Shown piece by piece: positions 1 through 7,616 of a DNA stretch of 22,244 bases. The notes below the pieces were generated by a model. It worked only from the letters and a program-made list of their open reading frames with translations, ran no database searches and was not told the origin of the DNA. Each line of letters starts with the position of its first letter. The stretch's first letter is position 1. The DNA is from CAZMRW01 sp964568805 (GTDB lineage: Bacteria; Pseudomonadota; Gammaproteobacteria; Methylococcales; Methylomonadaceae), in assembly GCA_964568805.1 (NCBI GenBank), contig CAZMRW010000076.1, forward strand, positions 1 through 22,244, in the 5' to 3' direction. A program made the translations under genes and the position numbers.

Positions 1-47
1 GGCTCTATCTTAAACTGAGTAATAATTTGTCTGGACAATGGGGTCCA
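1..47. mobile_element. Possible terminal end of an insertion sequence (partial)
   Basis: Read on the minus strand, the stretch just inside position 47 begins TGGACCCCATTGTCCAGACA. This resembles the terminal inverted repeats of IS3-type elements as I remember them (ends starting TG and closing CA). The element itself would lie left of the window. TVP38-like protein sequence resumes in frame directly after position 47, which fits an insertion boundary. There is also a simple inverted repeat TGGAC/GTCCA at 32-47. No transposase is visible, so this is an inference from one end only. Confidence 0.3.
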
Positions 48-84
48 CTTTAACCTTCCTGATCTGGAAGTCCGGATCGAGGGC

Positions 85-666
85 TTGGGATTTTTTGCGC
101 CGATGGGCTTTATCTTTTTATTTACGGTTCTTTCACCCGTTTTTGTATCGGTCGATGCGCTCTGTTTCGCGGCGGGAGTATTATTTCCGATCGTTACCGG
201 CGAGTTGACTGTAGTGATTGCTACCTATCTGTCGGCTGCAATGATATTCTTCCTGGGCCGGGATTTTATGCGCGAAAGAGTCCACGCATTTATTGCCGGA
301 CATAAGCGTTTTGCGGCATTGGATAAGGCAATCAGCGGCGATAACGCCTTCAAGCTGATGTTATTATTGCGTCTGACACCGCTTCCTTTTGCCATGCTCA
401 GTTATGCCTTATCGGTCACGCAAGTTAAATTCCGGCCTTATTTGGCCGCAACCAGCGGCATTTTGGTTTACAACGGCAGCCTGGTTTATTTCGGTTATGC
501 CACCAAACATCTGACCGGTCTGGTCCGTGGCGCACCGCAGACCGGCATCGCTTCACATTCCCTGCTGGTCTTTGGTTTAATCACTTTAATCGCAACTTTG
601 ATCTATGTTGCAAAAATAGCGGGCAACCTTTTAAAGGGCATGGATCTGGAAAATTCCGGCGATTGA
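85..666 (+). CDS. TVP38/TMEM64 (VTT/SNARE-associated Golgi) family membrane protein, probably 5'-truncated
   Basis: Polytopic inner-membrane protein of the TVP38/TMEM64 type, related to DedA. Some relatives are implicated in lipid scrambling or membrane homeostasis; the bacterial role is poorly known. Hydrophobic segments lie at about residues 5-30, 40-57, 88-108, 118-140 and 155-178. The central stretch has the family-like LLRLTPLPFAMLSYALSV (about residues 94-111). The start is TTG with no convincing ribosome site. The frame stays open upstream to position 19, and codons 49-84 (FNLPDLEVRIEG) still look like family sequence. The true N-terminus is therefore probably lost or lies beyond the apparent IS end at about 47, and the protein may be a non-functional remnant. 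The next gene follows 67 nt downstream on the same strand. Confidence 0.7.
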   Translation: MGFFAPMGFIFLFTVLSPVFVSVDALCFAAGVLFPIVTGELTVVIATYLSAAMIFFLGRDFMRERVHAFIAGHKRFAALDKAISGDNAFKLMLLLRLTPLPFAMLSYALSVTQVKFRPYLAATSGILVYNGSLVYFGYATKHLTGLVRGAPQTGIASHSLLVFGLITLIATLIYVAKIAGNLLKGMDLENSGD

Positions 667-733
667 TTTTTTTCGGGATAAAGTATTACAGGTCTTGCCG
701 CCGCCGTTTTCAACTTTCCGAGGGTAATTATTT

Positions 734-1087
734 ATGGCACAAAAGCGTAATATCAGGCTGATAACAAAAGTTCTTATCATCGGCGCGGCCATAGCCGTGC
801 TTAGCTACCTGTTTCATCCGGAAGTTGGGCAGTTAAGCGTTATGATCAACGGTCAACCGATCTCGGAACCGCTTGTCCGCATTGCCGCCATCCCAACATT
901 TCTGGTGATTATGGGGCTTGCCGTTATCCTGACGATCATGCTGTTTTTGGGTATCGGCGTGTTCATGTTTCTGGGCGCCCTGTTTATCGCTTTAACGGTT
1001 TGTATCATGTTGGCGCCTTATTTCTGGCCGGTGCTGATGATGATTTTTCTGTTAATCGCGGTGATGTCTATCAGTCATGAAAATTAA
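734..1087 (+). CDS. Small hydrophobic membrane protein, function unknown
   Basis: A 117-residue protein that I do not recognise. A basic N-terminus (KRNIR) leads into a first membrane segment at about 10-27. A short polar loop at about 28-48 contains the MINGQPISEP stretch. Two or three long hydrophobic segments follow at about 50-115, rich in Leu, Ile, Met and Phe. The layout suggests an inner-membrane protein with the loop at 28-48 outside. GAGGG lies 9 nt before the ATG, a good ribosome site. The gene ends inside the 3' end of the convergent DUF421 gene, with a 17-nt overlap. It shares strand and close spacing with the TVP38-like gene, so co-transcription is possible. Coding status is supported by length, ribosome site and a coherent membrane profile, not by a known family. 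Confidence 0.7.
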   Translation: MAQKRNIRLITKVLIIGAAIAVLSYLFHPEVGQLSVMINGQPISEPLVRIAAIPTFLVIMGLAVILTIMLFLGIGVFMFLGALFIALTVCIMLAPYFWPVLMMIFLLIAVMSISHEN

Positions 1088-1577
1088 ATTTTTGCTGAAT
1101 GGCAACTACACTTATTTTTCCATCACCTTCCAAATAGCACTCCTTCACCTCTTTAATTTCTTCGATCCCTTGCTCTCTTAATTGGCTCATCAGCTCTTCT
1201 TTCGTTATCATTTCCTTCTGCAAGTTTCGCCTCATTAACATACCATTCTCTATCAATAAAAGTGGTTTCGGTCTGACTAATCTTTGAAACACAGGGAATT
1301 TATACGCCAGCCAATCCAGGGTATAGTTCCAGAAAAGAATTGTTCCAACAAGTGCTATGCCTTCCGTGATCGACTCATATTTACTGCCCAAAGCATTTTG
1401 GGCGGCATCTGCTATCAGCACCACCACAAGCAGATCTGCAATTCCGATAGAACCTGTATCACGGCGAAGAAGACGCAAAAAGAAAAATAACACAAGATAG
1501 ATGATCGTACCTCTTATCACTATCTCTATCAGACTTAAAGTTGGAATGAAGATTGAAGTCCAATCAATTTCATGCAT
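1071..1577 (-). CDS. DUF421 (YetF/YcaP-like) domain membrane protein
   Basis: Matches the DUF421 family of small membrane proteins. Two or three transmembrane helices fall at about residues 15-38, 45-60 and 70-92. A cytoplasmic alpha/beta domain follows, containing the typical RPKPLLLIENGMLMRRNLQK stretch (about 102-121) and the ITKEELMSQLREQGI helix (about 124-138). The YetF family in spore formers is linked to membrane or spore physiology; elsewhere its role is unknown. At 168 residues it is within the usual range. AGGAG lies about 11 nt before the ATG, a slightly long spacing. The 3' end overlaps the convergent membrane protein gene by 17 nt. The upstream 200 bp holds no other gene before the REP/RAYT scar. 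Confidence 0.85.
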   Translation of the reverse strand: MHEIDWTSIFIPTLSLIEIVIRGTIIYLVLFFFLRLLRRDTGSIGIADLLVVVLIADAAQNALGSKYESITEGIALVGTILFWNYTLDWLAYKFPVFQRLVRPKPLLLIENGMLMRRNLQKEMITKEELMSQLREQGIEEIKEVKECYLEGDGKISVVAIQQKFNFHD

Positions 1578-1775
1578 ATTTATATTATCTCCTGCTTTGG
1601 TCTTCTGATGCCTAACTTAAACCTAAGGAGCGCATCGGGTATCGGGTACGAACCTTTCGCGATGCCACCGAACCTAATGAAACCACAATCCTTTGAAACG
1701 ACTACAGACCGGCATGTCCCTTTGACCGTTTTGTTAGACTATATTTTGTATGTGATGGAAATCTTGAATAGAATC

Positions 1776-1811
1776 CAGGGCCGTAGGATGCGGTGAGGAA
1801 CGAACCGCATC
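1776..1811 (+). repeat. REP-like palindromic repeat, left copy
   Basis: A 36-bp unit whose core is a perfect hairpin: GATGCGGT (1787-1794), a 9-nt loop, then ACCGCATC (1804-1811). It recurs as an inverted copy at 2473-2508 with a single mismatch. The two copies bracket the RAYT relic, with this one 7 nt past the relic's stop codon. This is the classic arrangement of REP elements around a REP-associated tyrosine transposase. Confidence 0.85.
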
Positions 1812-1818
1812 GCTCGCG

Positions 1819-2439
1819 TTACTCTCCCGCAACTCTATCCATACAGACGATATCACTTCCCCAATTGACCGGATACAGTCCACGCTCTACAAACTTGTGA
1901 AAACTGGAATATTTCCAATCCGCCACGCTTCGTACCAGCTGGATTCCAATGAATATAATCAATATGTGTCTGGTAATCCGCTTCATCCCGGATAAGATGC
2001 TCCCAAAAGCGCCTTTGCCATATTCCTCGTTCGCCACGTTTGGTGCGGCTTTCGGAAACTCGCTCACCTGTTTCAATGCTGCGAGAAAAATAGCTTTTAA
2101 GTAAACCCAAACGCGTGGAAAAATCCTTGTCACCGGGAGGAAGCGTTAGAATACTCGGCAACTGCTCCCTGCGTTGCTCTACCTCTTGCATAATCCACAG
2201 GGATGTGGTGAATGCAGATATTGCAGGAGCAAATATTTGCACATACAAGTCGAATGCAAATGATCGGGCAAGATCACAATGGCGTCAATTTGGTAAGTGT
2301 GATTGTTCCGTACTTTTATGAAAGATTCGCGCAATACATCAATTCGATCTACCAAAAGACTATTGCCTTTACGCTCGGCAAGATTGACGGTAAAAAACCA
2401 TGTCGCTCCGGGAAAATAAATGCGCCGGTAATTTGTCAT
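1819..2439 (-). pseudogene. REP-associated tyrosine transposase (RAYT, IS200-like Y1), broken
   Basis: RAYTs are single-domain HUH nucleases that bind and cut REP hairpins. The N-terminal part (from ATG 2439) reads MTNYRRIYFPGATWFFTVNL and runs to the metal-binding HUH motif DHLH (about 2254-2265), matching RAYTs well. The protein then leaves frame: about 107 nt separate HLH from the next conserved block, TLPPGDKDFSTR (from 2146 down), where RAYTs usually have about three residues. The block RDEADYQTHIDYIHWNP, holding the likely catalytic Tyr region, is intact. A second frame change with apparent loss of a few codons follows HWNP near 1955. The tail VADWKYSSFHKFVERGLYPV then reads in another frame to the stop at 1819. 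With two disruptions it cannot make a working transposase. Confidence 0.9.
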
Positions 2440-2472
2440 AATTTAGTTTTATGATGTCATTATTACACGAAT

Positions 2473-2508
2473 GATGCGGTTCGTACCTCACCGCATCCTA
2501 CGGCCCTG
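2473..2508 (-). repeat. REP-like palindromic repeat, right copy (inverted)
   Basis: Inverted copy of the unit at 1776-1811 with 35 of 36 positions identical. The stem GATGCGGT/ACCGCATC is at 2473-2480 and 2490-2497, and the loop is 2481-2489. It sits 33 nt upstream of the RAYT start. It probably marks the other edge of the RAYT cassette. Confidence 0.85.
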
Positions 2509-2513
2509 CATTC

Positions 2514-2529
2514 ACGCCATCCTTGGCGT
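2514..2529. repeat. Short hairpin next to the right REP
   Basis: Perfect 6-bp stem ACGCCA/TGGCGT with loop TCCT, immediately after the right REP unit. It may be part of a composite REP unit (BIME-like). It marks the junction between the RAYT cassette and the group II intron remnant that starts at about 2538. Confidence 0.5.
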
Positions 2530-2537
2530 TTAAATAG

Positions 2538-2753
2538 TGGCGATGGCCGCGAACCAAGATTAGCCACCTGGTCAGTTTGGGCGTCAGCTTAAAGGAAGCG
2601 ATCAAAACCGGCGTTAGCTCGAAAGGGCCTTACGCCATGTCGCGGACACCGATCACGCAAATGGCGATGAACAACGAGTGGTTAAAAGCCCAGGGCTTGG
2701 TGTCGATCAAAGACCAGTGGGTCCGTTTTCATTACCCTGTTTCAACCGCCTAG
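2538..2753 (+). pseudogene. Group II intron reverse transcriptase/maturase, C-terminal fragment
   Basis: A 71-codon open frame starts right after an in-frame TAG (2535-2537) with no start codon, and ends at TAG 2751-2753. It reads WPRTKISHLVSLGVSLKEAI, then SSKGPYAMSRTP, then MNNEWLKAQGLVSIKDQW. These are the order and spacing of the extreme C-terminus of LtrA-like group II intron-encoded proteins (SSKGPW, lar/srTP, N-x-[YW]-L, GL-s-[LI]-x-QW). The reverse transcriptase, thumb and most of the maturase domain are absent. It runs straight into intron domains V and VI, as in complete introns. This is a 5'-truncated relic. Confidence 0.85.
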
Positions 2754-2813
2754 TGCGGACCCGCATGCTAGGTGGTGTGGGGAGGGCGGGAGAGAAACTC
2801 GCCCTTACCCGAT
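2744..2813 (+). ncRNA. Group II intron domains V and VI, 3' end of a truncated intron
   Basis: Domain V folds at 2745-2776. The outer 9-bp stem pairs ACCGCCTAG (2745-2753, one G-U pair) with CTAGGTGGT (2768-2776). Then comes a 2-nt TG bulge on the 3' side, an inner 4-bp stem TGCG/CGCA and a 4-nt loop GACC. The 2-nt bulge and roughly 34-nt size are diagnostic of domain V. Domain VI follows: GGGAGGGCG pairs with CGCCCT..CCC, leaving an unpaired TA whose A is the likely branch point. The intron would end at ..CCCGAT (2813), fitting the AY 3' end rule. With no 5' domains visible it cannot splice by itself. Confidence 0.8.
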
Positions 2814-2844
2814 TAGGCGACGACACAGATTCTCCAAGTGGCAG

Positions 2845-3258
2845 CTACCGCCGAAAGTCACCGGAGCGCTCAGGTTGATATACAACTTTCAGGATGCGCA
2901 CTTTGAGCAATCCACCGCCGGGCTTGGGCCAGGATATCTCGTCGCCCTCTCGTAATCCGAGAAGTGCACTGCCAACAGGGGCAAGAACCGATATTTTCCC
3001 CGTGCTTTCGTCAATGTCGCTTGGATAGACAAGTGTCAGGGAGAACTCCGTACTAGATGATTCCATCCGGAAGACTACCGTTGAGTTCATTGTGACGACG
3101 TCATGCGGCATTTCCTCCGGCTCCACAATATTGGCCCGGTCTAGCTCGGCTAGTAGATCCTCTTTGTTTGGAATTTGCTTGCCGCCAAGTGAATCGAGCA
3201 TTTTTTCAAGGCGCGCCGCATCAAGCGAGGATATGGTGATAGGTGGTCTTTGTTCCAT
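2845..3258 (-). CDS. rnk: Rnk, regulator of nucleoside diphosphate kinase (GreA/GreB-like)
   Basis: At 137 residues it is the length of E. coli Rnk and closely similar to it. The shared block EEMPHDVVTMNS (about 49-60) and the LAPVGSALLGLREGDEI stretch (about 92-108) are near identical to Rnk. The N-terminal helical part is about 1-50 and the C-terminal FKBP-like GreA/GreB domain is about 51-137. Rnk binds RNA polymerase, competing with Gre factors and DksA, and its loss lowers nucleoside diphosphate kinase in E. coli. The ATG has a weak ribosome site. The stop lies 31 nt from the 3' end of the group II intron remnant, so the scar sits immediately downstream. The 270-bp upstream region carries repeated CAGGTGTATA boxes and may control it. 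Confidence 0.92.
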   Translation of the reverse strand: MEQRPPITISSLDAARLEKMLDSLGGKQIPNKEDLLAELDRANIVEPEEMPHDVVTMNSTVVFRMESSSTEFSLTLVYPSDIDESTGKISVLAPVGSALLGLREGDEISWPKPGGGLLKVRILKVVYQPERSGDFRR

Positions 3259-3311
3259 TTTGAATATGTCTCATGAAGTAATTGTTGATAGTGGTGCCCA
3301 ACGTTAAGTAG

Positions 3312-3354
3312 ACACCTTTTCAGGTGTATATTAATTTTCTATCCCAGGTGTATA
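3312..3354. promoter_or_regulatory. Repeated CAGGTGTATA box upstream of rnk
   Basis: The 10-mer CAGGTGTATA occurs at 3321-3330 and again at 3345-3354, 24 bp apart. The first copy also forms a perfect hairpin with ACACCT at 3312-3317 (loop TTTC). A related TACACCCCT lies at 3431-3439. Repeats set in this way before a gene suggest binding sites for a regulator on the rnk promoter, but no regulator is recognised. A near-perfect AT palindrome (TTTTATTT/AAATAAAA, 3414-3430) lies between this and the DUF3999 stop. Confidence 0.4.
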
Positions 3355-3531
3355 AAGCCGTACCTGCAATCTGTTAGGCCGGATGCTATAGCAGTTAAGT
3401 ATCGATAGCAAACTTTTATTTAAAATAAAAATACACCCCTAAAACTCCTGGGTCAAACCGAAAAACAGGTCTAAATAAGTAGCACGTCGATTCGAAAACT
3501 GTCCCAATTCTCCAATGATACGGCAATTCAA

Positions 3532-4899
3532 TTAGTCCTTCGGAAACTGATCGATGCGCTTTCCGGCGCGGATCAGGCTCCAGGACAGAACCGCGACCAT
3601 CAGCACGATAACCGCGCCGAGAAAAATTTTGCTGTTCAGCAGTCTGGCGAAATCCATCGTTTCCGGAACCGGGGCGGAGGCTGCCTCCGGATCCAGGCCG
3701 GCAGCTGTACTTTTATAGCCTCGGCGCAGAAACTCCCGGATCGGCGCGGTATCGTAGTTGGGATTCTTGGCTTGTTTTGAGCCATAGCGCAGCGAGTAGG
3801 TTTTTCCCTGAAGCGGCAGGAATACCAGATGATAACCGTTGCCGATTCCGGAAATGGATTGAATGTCCAACGGCGGATTGTCATGGTTGCGGATGACGAT
3901 CCGGTAACGGCCTTGCCGCTGTTCGGGGAATGCAAGGGCGTTTTGCTCGCGGTTGATGTCCTGGAAATGCACTGACTCAAGCGTAGCCGCGCCGATGTGC
4001 TGCATGCGCGTGTCGATGCCGTGTTGCACAGGAATCTGCACGGCCGCTTCGCGATTAAAGTTGCGAGATGCCGTTTGCAGCCTGAAACCGGTCAACGGTT
4101 CCCGCTGCGTGTTGGCATCGATCACGGTTGCCTGATTTTTTTCATCTTGCGCCAGTTTGAATTCGGCAACAGGGTAATCGAATTTAATATCCACGTCCGG
4201 CAATACTTCGGTACGATTGCTCCAGAATTCGATGCGGTCGATCTGCAGCGGAATTCGCTGCAGATCGATGCGTTCGCTTCTCGTTTCCTCCCTGTCGCCC
4301 TGCAATTTTCGCGTCAATTCCAACAATTCAGCCTCGCGCGTTTGCGTGGCTTGTTCGATCAGCACTTTAAACTGGCGAAATGTATTGGGCGGCAGCGCAA
4401 TATCGCGGTTGCTGACCGGCATGTAACGCGAATAATCGAAAATCTCCGCATCCTTGACCAATAGCGACCAGTTTTTCCCGTCATCGGAACCGAAAACTTG
4501 CAGCGTATGCTCGAAATTGGACAAGGGAGTATGAACGGTCAAGCCGTCGGCGGCAGGGGATTTTTTGTCCAGACGCAAGCTGATTTCGATACCGCTGGCG
4601 CCCATTTTCTTCAGCGCGATCGTTTCGCTTTTGCCGGGAAGCCTCCGGGTTTCAGTCCTGGTTTCGACGGCTTTGGCGAGCAGATAAGGCGTCTCGACGC
4701 CATCCTGGTCGACAATGCGCAGATCCGGGAAACCGTCGCGCGTTGCAGCATAGATGCGGCTGTCCATCGGGATGGAGAGCATCTCTTCCCGGCCTGACCC
4801 GCTCCATTCGATTGCTCTGGAAAAACGATAGGCCTCGGGTGTGGCAAGAATCGTCGGGGCAAGAAGAAGGCATGCCGACAGCAACATTATTTTATTCAT
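3532..4899 (-). CDS. DUF3999 family exported, membrane-anchored protein
   Basis: A 455-residue protein of the DUF3999 type, function unknown. A Sec signal peptide (residues 1-19, ending TILA) precedes a long beta-rich extracytoplasmic region (about 20-410). That region includes a discoidin-like stretch near 130-170 (HTLQVFGSDDGKNWSLLV) and a short charged helix at about 190-215. A single transmembrane helix at about 425-445 precedes a basic tail, so it is probably a periplasmic domain tethered to the inner membrane. Its ATG overlaps the stop of the DUF2339 gene (ATGA), so the two are translationally coupled, and this pairing recurs in proteobacteria. The partner is a large membrane protein, so a joint envelope function is likely but unproven. 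Confidence 0.82.
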   Translation of the reverse strand: MNKIMLLSACLLLAPTILATPEAYRFSRAIEWSGSGREEMLSIPMDSRIYAATRDGFPDLRIVDQDGVETPYLLAKAVETRTETRRLPGKSETIALKKMGASGIEISLRLDKKSPAADGLTVHTPLSNFEHTLQVFGSDDGKNWSLLVKDAEIFDYSRYMPVSNRDIALPPNTFRQFKVLIEQATQTREAELLELTRKLQGDREETRSERIDLQRIPLQIDRIEFWSNRTEVLPDVDIKFDYPVAEFKLAQDEKNQATVIDANTQREPLTGFRLQTASRNFNREAAVQIPVQHGIDTRMQHIGAATLESVHFQDINREQNALAFPEQRQGRYRIVIRNHDNPPLDIQSISGIGNGYHLVFLPLQGKTYSLRYGSKQAKNPNYDTAPIREFLRRGYKSTAAGLDPEAASAPVPETMDFARLLNSKIFLGAVIVLMVAVLSWSLIRAGKRIDQFPKD

Positions 4900-7421
4900 T
4901 GTTTGATTTCATCCGCGTCGTCGGAGGTGAAAGATTGCCAGTATTTCATGTAAGCGAACGACCCGACAAGAGCCAGGATGCCCAGAACCATAAAAGCGAT
5001 GATACGGTAAATCCGTTCCAGCTGCGCCAGATCGACAAAGAAAACCTTCCACGCGACCACGGCGAACAGTCCCAGCCCAACCAGACGCAAGGCCGATACG
5101 CGTTTGGTTATGCCAAAGAAAACCAGGGCAAGCCCGGACAGCGACCATAGAATCGAAACACCGCCTGAACGCAGGCCCGGTACATACTGTTGCAGCATGC
5201 TGTTCAGTTCCAGACTCAGGAAGATGAACAGCAAAACCAGGGCCGCACCGCCCAAAAACTGGCGCATGGCGGCGGTATCCGGAGCGGCTGCCGACAACCG
5301 CAAAAAAGCGAACGTTAAAAACGTGATAATCACCGCGAAATCCAACAGACGCATCAGCGCAAGGCGGAATGAATAACCGCCCCCATAACCCATCGTCCAG
5401 GAATCGCTGCCGTTCCACACACTTCCCACGGTCAGATCCCAGGAAGCCAGATCGAAGAAAAACAGTTTGATCAGCACGGCGGCGATCACCGCCTGTAATA
5501 GGCGCAGTAAAAATTCGCCGGGTTGGGCCAGGTAGCGAATCAGCAGGCCCAGGCCCAGCGCCAGCCAGACTACCGTCAAAACCGGCAGTTGCAACGGCGA
5601 ATAAAGGTAGCCGAACGTGCGGTACAACTCCAATTGCAGGAAGATGAACACCATGCCGATGACTACGATCAATAACGCTCTTAATATCCAGCGTTCCTGT
5701 AGCCATTGGCCGATGTCGTTGCTGGCGTCACAGGCGAGCGGTGCGGCTTTCGCCGGCGATTCGATCAGTTTGAATGCCAGGCCGAGCGAGGCAATTGGAA
5801 TGCCGAAGCTGAACAAGCGCTCCACCAGACCCAGCAGGAAACTCGAGAACGGCTGAGCCGTGTCCATACCGTCACCGTATTGTCCCGGCAGGTCGAAAAA
5901 ACAGAAACGGATCAAAACGATGGCATACAGTAAATACGAGATCTGGCGAAGAAATTCGCTGCGCAGCTTGCCGGAAATCCACAGCATCGCCAGGGCCTGA
6001 AGCGACCAGCTTGCGGTAATCCACTGGCTCGAAAATACCAGCGGCAAGGTCACCGCGACAAAAAAGGCGGCCAACGCAATAAAACTCAACAGCATTTCGC
6101 GGTCCAAGACCCGGCGAGCAAGGCAGTAATACACATGCCCGACATAGAACAGCGCCAGACCCAGCGACACGGCCACCACCCATATCCGTCCGTAGGCCTC
6201 GTTGACCAGGATATAGGCGGTGCAAAAGAAAATGCCGGCATTGATGATAAGCGCCAGCAGATCGAGCAAATTCGACTTGCTGCGGCTGACCAGGCAGAAT
6301 AAAAACACCGTGGTCGAATACAGCACGAAGAAGGCGATCAGGAACGGCATGACTTGCCAAAAGTTCTCCACGGTGTATCTCTGCATCGCGCCGAAGAACA
6401 GAACATAGTTGAAGAAAAAGCTCAGGAAGTTGAGCAGATGCCATTTTTTGTACCAATTGATGCCCATGATGCCGATCCCGAGCAGCAGCATGTAGGCGAA
6501 TAAGCCGATGAAATTGACCTCGCCGGTGGAGAGCAGGATCGGTGTGCAATAGCCGCCGACGATGCCGAATATCGCTACCAGCATCGAATTCAGGCGCACC
6601 GCCAACGCTCCGGCGCTGGCCGTCACCAGCGCCATCAGGGCAAAGGCCGTATACATATCGAATAAACGGTAGAAATTAAAGCCGGCGAAGACCGCAAAAT
6701 ACAGTACGGTAATGCCGCCGCCGAGCAAACCCTGGCCGAGCAGATGGTATTTCCCTCCCACAAGCCGCACACCGCCCGAGATCATGCCGATACCGGCTAA
6801 AAACGTAAGCGTTACCCGTGCGCGTTCGCCGAGCAGTCCGACATCGATGGAATATTTCAGAAAAAAACCGATGCCGGTCACCAGGATCACCACGCCGATG
6901 CGCAACAGCCAGTTACTGGCAACCGCGTATTCCATCGACACGTTTTCTGGCCGATGCCCCTCGCCGACGATGATCCAGTTCCAGATTTCGCGGAGGATTT
7001 CTTTCGCCGCAATTTCAAAACGGCTAGGTTCAGGCTGTATATAATCAGCGCTGTCCCAACCGCCGGGCGGAATTTCAGCGGCTATTTCCGCTGATTTTTC
7101 TGCGCCGCCGGTGAAGATGGCTGTTGCTTCTGATGCGCTTTCCCAGTCTTCCGGTTGTTTTTCAGCTGGTGGCAGTTCCGCGTCAGGAGTCGCGGCGGCA
7201 GATGCCGAAATGCTCGCCGGAATCTCTTCGGATGGCGGTTGATTACTGAGCGCCGCTATCAATTTACGGTTTTCTTCCAGAACGGCTTCGGCTTTTTGCA
7301 GTGCGGCCAGGATTTGATCGCCGTATTGACGCTGCCGTCCGAGCAACTTGGACAACATGCTTATCAGCACGATGGGTATTATTGCCGCGAGAAATACAAT
7401 AAATCCAAAAACATCATTCAC
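4896..7421 (-). CDS. DUF2339 polytopic membrane protein
   Basis: About 841 residues, of the DUF2339 family. One N-terminal hydrophobic segment (about 7-23) is followed by a helical, coiled-coil-like stretch (about 35-60) and an acidic Ala/Pro/Glu-rich linker to about 155. More than 20 hydrophobic helices then run to the C-terminus. The repeated pattern of short Gly/Leu-rich helices is typical of the family, whose function is unknown. The start is best placed at GTG 7421, because GGGAG lies 8 nt upstream of it. The TTG at 7427 is only 2 nt from that site. A perfect TATAAT lies at 7463-7468 on this strand. The gene is the first of a two-gene unit with the DUF3999 gene, which it overlaps by 4 nt. 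Confidence 0.85.
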   Translation of the reverse strand: MNDVFGFIVFLAAIIPIVLISMLSKLLGRQRQYGDQILAALQKAEAVLEENRKLIAALSNQPPSEEIPASISASAAATPDAELPPAEKQPEDWESASEATAIFTGGAEKSAEIAAEIPPGGWDSADYIQPEPSRFEIAAKEILREIWNWIIVGEGHRPENVSMEYAVASNWLLRIGVVILVTGIGFFLKYSIDVGLLGERARVTLTFLAGIGMISGGVRLVGGKYHLLGQGLLGGGITVLYFAVFAGFNFYRLFDMYTAFALMALVTASAGALAVRLNSMLVAIFGIVGGYCTPILLSTGEVNFIGLFAYMLLLGIGIMGINWYKKWHLLNFLSFFFNYVLFFGAMQRYTVENFWQVMPFLIAFFVLYSTTVFLFCLVSRSKSNLLDLLALIINAGIFFCTAYILVNEAYGRIWVVAVSLGLALFYVGHVYYCLARRVLDREMLLSFIALAAFFVAVTLPLVFSSQWITASWSLQALAMLWISGKLRSEFLRQISYLLYAIVLIRFCFFDLPGQYGDGMDTAQPFSSFLLGLVERLFSFGIPIASLGLAFKLIESPAKAAPLACDASNDIGQWLQERWILRALLIVVIGMVFIFLQLELYRTFGYLYSPLQLPVLTVVWLALGLGLLIRYLAQPGEFLLRLLQAVIAAVLIKLFFFDLASWDLTVGSVWNGSDSWTMGYGGGYSFRLALMRLLDFAVIITFLTFAFLRLSAAAPDTAAMRQFLGGAALVLLFIFLSLELNSMLQQYVPGLRSGGVSILWSLSGLALVFFGITKRVSALRLVGLGLFAVVAWKVFFVDLAQLERIYRIIAFMVLGILALVGSFAYMKYWQSFTSDDADEIKQ

Positions 7422-7462
7422 GGGCAAATCTCCCAGGCGTTGTCGATAGGAATAGAAATTTA

Positions 7463-7468
7463 ATTATA
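7463..7468 (-). promoter_or_regulatory. Likely -10 box (TATAAT) for the DUF2339-DUF3999 unit
   Basis: The minus strand reads TATAAT here, 42 nt before the GTG start at 7421. No good -35 hexamer stands 16-18 nt further upstream, so the call rests on the -10 alone. The intergenic region also serves the divergent acyltransferase gene. Confidence 0.45.
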
Positions 7469-7616
7469 GGAGAATAAATTGGCTATTAACAGGTTCAGTA
7501 GCTTGGGGGTTCCACGATGCTTTCAATTTGATTGAAATAGGCGCTGGTTTTGCCTGGGACCTTCTATTTACTGAGCTTTAGGGGTACTATGTCAGGCTTT
7601 TTGATTTGGCGATTTT

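Noticed and set aside
1572..1796. Open frame of 74 codons on the plus strand between the DUF421 gene and the REP unit
   Set aside because: No ribosome site, no recognisable protein character, and its 3' end runs into the REP palindrome.
2678..2878. Open frame of 66 codons over the intron tail
   Set aside because: It is out of frame with the IEP fragment and runs across structured intron domains V and VI into the antisense of rnk.
3312..3354. CRISPR-like spacing of the two CAGGTGTATA repeats
   Set aside because: Only two 10-bp copies, no longer repeat and no cas genes; a regulatory box is more plausible.
4909..5706. Long minus-strand frame (265 codons) inside the DUF2339 gene
   Set aside because: Shadow frame: the true frame gives continuous membrane helices of a known family, while this one is Arg/Gly/Pro-rich without any domain.
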